NCBI GenBank assembly: GCA_022775985.1 | Contig: JALFIM010000027.1 | Span: forward strand, 1 to 49,700 | DNA length: 49,700 bases | Source: Prevotella sp. | Lineage (GTDB): Bacteria > Bacteroidota > Bacteroidia > Bacteroidales > Bacteroidaceae | Reading direction: 5' to 3' | Part shown: positions 45,126-49,700 of the stretch, one piece after another | Position numbering within the stretch: position 1 is the stretch's first letter | How the letters are laid out: each line of letters starts with the position of its first letter | Made by a program: the position numbers and the translations under genes | The notes under the pieces: generated by a model | Seen by the model: only the letters and a program-made list of their open reading frames with translations | Databases searched by the model: none | What the model was told of the DNA's origin: nothing

Positions 45126-46685
45126 ATGAGCAACGGACTGTTATTATGGGTGGATGATGAGATAGAACTGCTCAAGGCACACATCATCTTCCTACAGAAA
45201 AAAGGCTATGACGTGGAGACCGTGAGCAACGGTACCGACGCCATAGACAAGTGCCGTACCACCAACTACGACCTCATACTGCTCGATGAGATGATGCCTG
45301 GCATCACAGGTCTGGAGACACTGCAGAAAATCAAGGACATACAACCTGCCGTGCCCGTGGTCATGGTGACGAAGAGCGAGGAGGAGAACATCATGGACCA
45401 GGCCATAGGCTCCAAGATAGCCGACTACCTCATAAAGCCTGTCAACCCCGTGCAGATACTGCTCACGCTGAAGAAGAACATACACCAGAAGCAGATAGTG
45501 AGCGAGGTGACGCAGACGGGCTACCAGCAGAGTTTCCAGGACATTGCCGCGCAGATAGACTCCTGCCGCTCCATAGACGAGTGGAAGGAGCTGTACCGCA
45601 GGCTCGTGCGCTGGGAACTGGAGCTCAGCAGCACCGAGAGCCCCATGAGGGACATGCTCACCATGCAGAAGGAGGAGGCCAACGCCGCCTTCGCCAAATA
45701 CATACGCAACAACTACCTCGGCTGGATGTCAGCCGACGGCGGCACGCAGCGTCCGCTCATGAGCACCGACATATTCAAGCGCAAGGTGTTTCCGCTCATC
45801 AACGAGGGGCACAAGGTGTTTCTCATAGTCATCGACAACTTCCGGTACGACCAGTGGCGCACCGTGGCAAAAGACATCGCCGAGCAGTACGACATCGATG
45901 ATGAGCTGTACACCAGCATCCTGCCCACCGCCACGCAGTACGCCCGCAACGCCATATTCAGCGGACTGATGCCCAACAAGATAGCGCAGATGTTCCCCGA
46001 CCTGTGGGTAGACGAGGAGGCGGAAGAGGGCAAGAACCTCAACGAGGAGCCGCTGATAAGGACGCAGATAGAGCGATTCCGCCGCCACGACACGTTCTCG
46101 TACCACAAGATAAACGACTCCACGGCCAGCGACAAGCTGTTCGAGCACTTCGGCAGTCTGCTGAAAAACGACCTCAACGTCATCGTGGTGAACTTCATAG
46201 ACATGCTCTCGCATGCCCGCACCGAGTCGAAGATGGTGCGCGAGCTGGCCAACAACGAGTCGGCATACCGCAGCCTCACGCTCAGCTGGTTCCGCCACTC
46301 GGTGATGACGGAGCTGCTTCAGCGGCTCGCACAGCACGACTGCCGCATCATCATCACCACCGACCACGGCAGCATAAGGTGCTCCAAGCCCGTGAAGATA
46401 ATAGGCGACCGCAACACCAACACCAATCTGCGCTACAAGCTGGGCAAGAACCTCAACTACAACGCACGCGACGTGTTCGCCATCAAGGACCCGCGACAGG
46501 CTCACCTACCATCGCCCAACCTGAGCACAAGCTATGTGTTCGCCACAGGCAACTCGTTCTTCGCCTACCCCAACAACTACAACTACTACGTGTCGTACTA
46601 CAAGGACACGTTCCAGCATGGCGGCATATCACTCGAGGAGATGCTCATACCGCTCATCACGCTCACGCCAAGAGGAAGGAAATAG
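45126..46685 (+). CDS. porX: PorX response regulator with PglZ domain
   Basis: 519 residues, the same size as P. gingivalis PorX (about 518). The receiver domain (about 4-120) has Asp10-Asp11, the phospho-acceptor Asp54 (LILLDEMMPG) and Lys in the YLIKPV turn. The second half is a PglZ/alkaline-phosphatase-like domain with LIVIDNFRYDQWR, TATQYARNAIF and IITTDHGSIR, the metal-binding residues. In P. gingivalis, PorX works with the PorY kinase to control T9SS genes and to degrade a cyclic oligonucleotide. Placement after porW fits. PorY is not in the window. Confidence 0.93.
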   Translation: MSNGLLLWVDDEIELLKAHIIFLQKKGYDVETVSNGTDAIDKCRTTNYDLILLDEMMPGITGLETLQKIKDIQPAVPVVMVTKSEEENIMDQAIGSKIADYLIKPVNPVQILLTLKKNIHQKQIVSEVTQTGYQQSFQDIAAQIDSCRSIDEWKELYRRLVRWELELSSTESPMRDMLTMQKEEANAAFAKYIRNNYLGWMSADGGTQRPLMSTDIFKRKVFPLINEGHKVFLIVIDNFRYDQWRTVAKDIAEQYDIDDELYTSILPTATQYARNAIFSGLMPNKIAQMFPDLWVDEEAEEGKNLNEEPLIRTQIERFRRHDTFSYHKINDSTASDKLFEHFGSLLKNDLNVIVVNFIDMLSHARTESKMVRELANNESAYRSLTLSWFRHSVMTELLQRLAQHDCRIIITTDHGSIRCSKPVKIIGDRNTNTNLRYKLGKNLNYNARDVFAIKDPRQAHLPSPNLSTSYVFATGNSFFAYPNNYNYYVSYYKDTFQHGGISLEEMLIPLITLTPRGRK

Positions 46686-46863
46686 GAAGGGAAAAACGAA
46701 AAGCGAAAAATAAAGTGAAGAACTAAGAGTGAAGAGTGAAGAATCCTTTAGCCTTTGCACGTTGAGATTATCTGTCTGACTTTGGCACATGCGACAGCAA
46801 GGACATGAGGAGGCTCACTGCCGCAAGGCGGTGAGTGTACACGACTTTAAAAATACAGAATAT

Positions 46864-47274
46864 ATGGAAATAAGAATCACATCATTAGACACCATTCGTG
46901 ATGCCGCCAAGGAGTTTGCCGCCAACATGGGCGACAGCCGCGTGTTTGCCTTCTATGGCAAAATGGGAGCCGGCAAGACCACATTCATCAAGGCACTGTG
47001 CAGGGAGCTCGGTGTGGAGGATGTCATCACGTCACCCACATTCGCCATTGTCAACGAATATACCGCTGCCGGCGGCAACCCCGTCTACCACTTCGACTTC
47101 TACCGCATAAAGAAACTCGAGGAAGTGTACGACATGGGCTATGAGGAGTATTTCTACGACGGCGGACTGTGCCTGATAGAATGGCCTGAGCTCATAGAGG
47201 AACTGCTGCCAGAGAATGCCGTGAGGGTGAATATCAGCGAGCAAGCCGATGGCACACGGCTCATAAAGTTCTGA
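46864..47274 (+). CDS. tsaE: tRNA threonylcarbamoyladenosine biosynthesis ATPase
   Basis: 136 residues with Walker A GKMGAGKTTFIKAL (about 34-47), SPTFAIVNEY and HFDFYRIKKLEEVYDMGYEE, the canonical TsaE (YjeE) blocks, and IEWPE. It assists TsaB/TsaD in making t6A37 of tRNAs. I start at ATG 46864 (MEIRIT); upstream codons in frame are not conserved-looking. It probably forms the end of the porW-porX transcript or has its own weak promoter. A strong terminator follows at 47381. Confidence 0.95.
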   Translation: MEIRITSLDTIRDAAKEFAANMGDSRVFAFYGKMGAGKTTFIKALCRELGVEDVITSPTFAIVNEYTAAGGNPVYHFDFYRIKKLEEVYDMGYEEYFYDGGLCLIEWPELIEELLPENAVRVNISEQADGTRLIKF

Positions 47275-47380
47275 CTACACTACTCGCTGCGCTGCCTTTC
47301 ACATTGCTCCGCAGCCACCACCAAGCGCACGGCAGGCAGTGCCGCAGCACGGCAGCGCATACACACAGGCACAAACGCAT

Positions 47381-47428
47381 AGAGCGTATAGCCAAGCCAC
47401 ACAGGCTTGTCTATACGCTCTATTTTTT
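47381..47428. terminator. Strong intrinsic terminator between tsaE and pyrH
   Basis: AGAGCGTATAGCCAAGCC (47381-47398) pairs with GGCTTGTCTATACGCTCT (47404-47421), with one mismatch in an 18-bp stem and a 5-nt loop. ATTTTTTC follows. It is an excellent terminator for the + strand; on the other strand A-rich sequence gives a weaker one. Confidence 0.93.
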
Positions 47429-47447
47429 CATCCATGCCTACGGGTTT

Positions 47448-47575
47448 TGCGAAACGGCCCGTTTCGCAGTCTGAAACGGCCCATTCCGCATTGCGATTCG
47501 GCCCATTTCGCAGCCTGAAACAGCCCATTTCGCAGGGCCGGGCTACATATCCCGTAATGCATTGTATATCAATAC
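47448..47575. repeat. GGCC-palindrome array D
   Basis: Four units in one orientation: about 47448-47468, 47473-47490, 47492-47512, 47517-47534, each of the type GCGAAACGGCCCATTTCGC. The tail CGTAATGCATTGTATATCAA follows at about 47553-47572. The array lies after the tsaE terminator and before the converging pyrH stop. Confidence 0.85.
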
Positions 47576-47577
47576 GC

Positions 47578-48288
47578 TCAGTTATGCACGAGAGTTCCTA
47601 TCGGCTCTCCGTCCATCACCTTCTTCAGGTTGCCCACCACGTCCATGTTGAACACGTATATCGGGAGGTTGTTCTCCTTGCACATGGTGGTGGCGGTGAG
47701 ATCCATCACCTTCAGTCCGCGCGTGTATATCTCATCGTATGTTATGTCGCTGAACTTCACTGCCGCAGGATCCTTCTCGGGGTCGGCGGTGTAGATGCCG
47801 TCCACACGCGTGCCCTTGAGCATCACGTCGGCCTCTATCTCTATGCCACGCAGCGATGAGCCGGTGTCGGTGGTGAAATACGGCGAGCCTGTGCCGGCCG
47901 AGAATATGCACACATATCCTGCCTCCATGGCCTCTATGGCCTTCCACTTGCTGTAAAACTCGCCGATAGGCTCCATGCGTATGGCAGTGAGCACCTTGGT
48001 CTTCACGCCCACGGCCTCGAGGGCCGAGCTCAGGGCGAGCGAGTTGATTACCGTAGCACACATGCCCATCTGGTCGCCCTTCACGCGGTCGAAACCCTTC
48101 GACGCGCCGCTGAGGCCACGGAATATGTTGCCACCGCCTATCACGATGCCTATCTGCACACCCATCTCGCTTACTTCCTTTATCTGGTCGGCATACTGCG
48201 CGAGACGCTCAGGGTCTATGCCGAAGCTCTGCTTGCCCATAAGGCTCTCGCCACTGAGCTTCAGAAGGATTCTCTTGTACTTTGTCAT
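47578..48288 (-). CDS. pyrH: UMP kinase
   Basis: Phosphorylates UMP to UDP in pyrimidine synthesis. The 236-residue amino-acid-kinase-fold protein has LLKLSGESLMG at the N-terminus, IGIVIGGGNIFRG, GTGSPYFTTDTG and DGIYTADPEKDP, all standard for bacterial PyrH. Length is normal. The start is ATG 48288. The usual neighbour frr is not in the window; array D is directly downstream. Confidence 0.97.
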   Translation of the reverse strand: MTKYKRILLKLSGESLMGKQSFGIDPERLAQYADQIKEVSEMGVQIGIVIGGGNIFRGLSGASKGFDRVKGDQMGMCATVINSLALSSALEAVGVKTKVLTAIRMEPIGEFYSKWKAIEAMEAGYVCIFSAGTGSPYFTTDTGSSLRGIEIEADVMLKGTRVDGIYTADPEKDPAAVKFSDITYDEIYTRGLKVMDLTATTMCKENNLPIYVFNMDVVGNLKKVMDGEPIGTLVHN

Positions 48289-48468
48289 ATCTAAATAAGT
48301 ACGTGTTTAGAATTGATTATATTTTAAAAAGTTCTGTCATTATCATTAATGTAAAGAATCAGAGAGACAGCGTTCAGCGACCGAAGTGAAAGTCTGTCAG
48401 AGGGCCTACCCTACTTGGATTTTTATTAAGACTTAGGGACATTACAGTAACGGCAAACCGTCACGTTT

Positions 48469-48533
48469 TCTCTAATTCTTGATTTTACACCTCCCTATAA
48501 AAGGAAAATTCTCTAATTCTCTAATTCTTGACA
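48469..48533. repeat. CTCTAATTCTTGACA repeat cluster
   Basis: TCTCTAATTCTTGA at 48469-48482 and an overlapping run of CTCTAATTCTCTAATTCTTG at 48511-48530 followed by ACA. The same 15-mer is the right arm of the hairpin at 22465-22498. The cluster lies in the 280-bp gap between pyrH and birA, which has no other gene. Confidence 0.65.
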
Positions 48534-48568
48534 CAAAAAATTTAATTATCTGTCAGTTCATATTGCCG

Positions 48569-49303
48569 TCAGTCATTGACGAACGCCACCTCCTTGAAGC
48601 CATACTCACGCAGTCCGCCTCCTACTGCACGGAGCACGAGACAGCCCTCATCGGTGACATCGGCAAACTCCGCCTCAAACAGTCCCTGCGCGTCCCTGTA
48701 CCTGTGTACGCCCTCGCGGCGGTACAGAGCCTCCATATACGAGTGGCGTATGGCGGCATAGCTGCCGTCGAGCACGAGCTGGTAGTAGCGGCGGAAAGCC
48801 TCCAACACCTTGTCGAGGAGATGGTCTACCGACACCTCGCGCCCCAGTATGTGGCAGAGCGACACAGGATTGGGGGCAGAACTGAGAAACGTCTCCTGAT
48901 TGACGTTGATGCCCGTGCCGAAGATGCACTGCCGCACCGACTTGCCAGAGAGGGCCGTCTCTATGAGCGTGCCGCTTATCTTGTAGTCGCGCCAGTACAC
49001 ATCATTAGGCCACTTCAGACTGATGCCGGCGACATAGCCGCCGAGAGCCTCGCGCAATGCGAGGGCGTGGGCCATGGAGAGCACGAACTGGTGCGACGCG
49101 TCCACACCCTGCGGACGGACGAGTATGGAGAAGAGCAGGTTGGCGCCGTCCTCACTCTCCCAGTGATTGGTGCCCTGTCCGCGCCCGTTGGTCTGATATT
49201 CGGCAGTCACCACCACTATGTCGTTGTCGCCGCAGTCGCTGTGGTGGCACAGAAAGTCGTTTGTGGAGTCTACCTCCTTGAGTCTGATGATGTTTGTATT
49301 CAT
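48569..49303 (-). CDS. birA: Biotin-[acetyl-CoA-carboxylase] ligase
   Basis: Attaches biotin to carboxylase carrier proteins. The 244-residue protein shows the biotin/AMP-binding GRGQGTNHWES (from about residue 40), SLKWPNDV and ISGTLIE, typical of the catalytic domain, followed by the C-terminal domain. It lacks the N-terminal helix-turn-helix of E. coli BirA, so it is a group I enzyme and not a repressor. Between yraN and pyrH on the same strand. Confidence 0.93.
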   Translation of the reverse strand: MNTNIIRLKEVDSTNDFLCHHSDCGDNDIVVVTAEYQTNGRGQGTNHWESEDGANLLFSILVRPQGVDASHQFVLSMAHALALREALGGYVAGISLKWPNDVYWRDYKISGTLIETALSGKSVRQCIFGTGINVNQETFLSSAPNPVSLCHILGREVSVDHLLDKVLEAFRRYYQLVLDGSYAAIRHSYMEALYRREGVHRYRDAQGLFEAEFADVTDEGCLVLRAVGGGLREYGFKEVAFVND

Positions 49304-49323
49304 GTCTAATAGTGAAATAATTG

Positions 49324-49700
49324 TCAGAAAAACAGCACCGGGTTGAACGCATCGGGTATGTGCTCAAACCGCATGGCATCGGGCGACGTGCCCACGATGG
49401 TGATGACATCGAAGCGCAGCGGGCCGTCTATGCCGTGCATCTTCACGTAGTTGTCGGCAGCGAGCCCTATGTTGCGCACCTTCCTTGCGTCTATGGCGTC
49501 GGCAGGAGACGTGAGCACATCGGAGCGGCGCGTCTTCACCTCCACGAACACGTAGGTCACGCCATCGGGTGTCTTGGCTATGATGTCTATGTCGCGCTTG
49601 CCCGAATGCCAGTCGCGCTCCATGATGATGTAGCCCGCAGCGTGCAGGAAGCGTGCCGCCTCCTCCTCGCCCCATTTGCCCAAGTCGTTGTGTTCCGCCA
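49324..49700 (-). CDS. yraN: YraN family nuclease-fold protein, start just outside the window
   Basis: A UPF0102/YraN protein, related to the PD-(D/E)XK nucleases, of unknown role. The motif RDIDIIAKTPDGVTYVFVEV with KTRR after it carries the Asp...Glu-x-Lys active-site pattern, and GEEEAARFL is near the N-terminus. The last two bases of the window read TG on the minus strand and are followed by codons for AEHNDLGKWGE, so the ATG is cut by the window edge, one base short. Full length would be about 125 aa. It is 20 bp from birA. Confidence 0.93.
   Translation of the reverse strand, partial: AEHNDLGKWGEEEAARFLHAAGYIIMERDWHSGKRDIDIIAKTPDGVTYVFVEVKTRRSDVLTSPADAIDARKVRNIGLAADNYVKMHGIDGPLRFDVITIVGTSPDAMRFEHIPDAFNPVLFF

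Noticed and set aside
22851..47575. CRISPR arrays
   Set aside because: The GGCC arrays have 2-4 bp between units and no spacer-sized unique sequence, and no cas gene is present.

Overview
The window looks like a chromosomal segment of a Bacteroidales bacterium, most likely in or near Prevotellaceae. The evidence is Bacteroidetes-type promoters (-7 TAnnTTTG, several with a -33 TTTG 20 nt upstream), few Shine-Dalgarno sites, Bacteroidales-only families (DUF2023, DUF4250, DUF4834, PorW, PorX, choice-of-anchor J surface proteins) and GC-rich coding DNA that uses ATA for Ile freely. I see no prophage, insertion sequence or CRISPR array.

Layout. 1-540: a DUF2023 gene with an apparent one-base frameshift. 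831-7388 (-): a nucleotide-sugar operon reading gmd-fcl-rmlC-rmlD-rmlB-sugar transferase, for GDP-L-fucose and dTDP-L-rhamnose and loading of the first sugar on the lipid carrier; rmlA is not in the window. 7844-9376: a GNAT/nitrilase fusion. 9884-12454: a coiled-coil repeat lipoprotein and an outer-membrane barrel, each broken by one missing base. 12611-14203 (-): nadB. 14561-15389: an AT-richer two-gene cassette resembling toxin-antitoxin. 15585-17883: a glycosyltransferase and a membrane Ser/Thr kinase. 18185-22345: kinase, radical SAM/SPASM enzyme, a small YGGP-motif protein, a LytTR regulator and an FHA/zinc-ribbon membrane protein, probably one operon. 22553: DUF4250. 23052-29983: two very large surface proteins with type IX secretion (T9SS)-like C-termini. 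30212-34467 (-): trxA and dnaE. 34594-36516: psd, pssA and DUF4834. 36783-37516: two head-to-head gene remnants at a deletion scar. 37603-38533 (-): a PP2C-like phosphatase and tRNA-Pro. 38891-47274: aroA, a Cys-motif protein, a metal ABC permease, porW, porX and tsaE. 47578-49700 (-): pyrH, birA and yraN.

How parts fit. PorW and PorX belong to T9SS and its regulation, and the two big surface proteins carry plausible T9SS sorting tails. The kinase/FHA/LytTR genes around a peptide-maturase-type radical SAM enzyme suggest that phospho-signalling is coupled to production of a modified peptide; this is the strongest candidate for an undescribed system. A PP2C-like phosphatase lies elsewhere in the window.

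Non-coding structure is rich. Four intergenic arrays of GGCC-centred palindromes share a conserved AT-rich tail. At least five loci carry tandem repeats of about 21-22 bp just upstream of genes, with a different sequence at each locus. Many strong terminator hairpins mark transcript ends.
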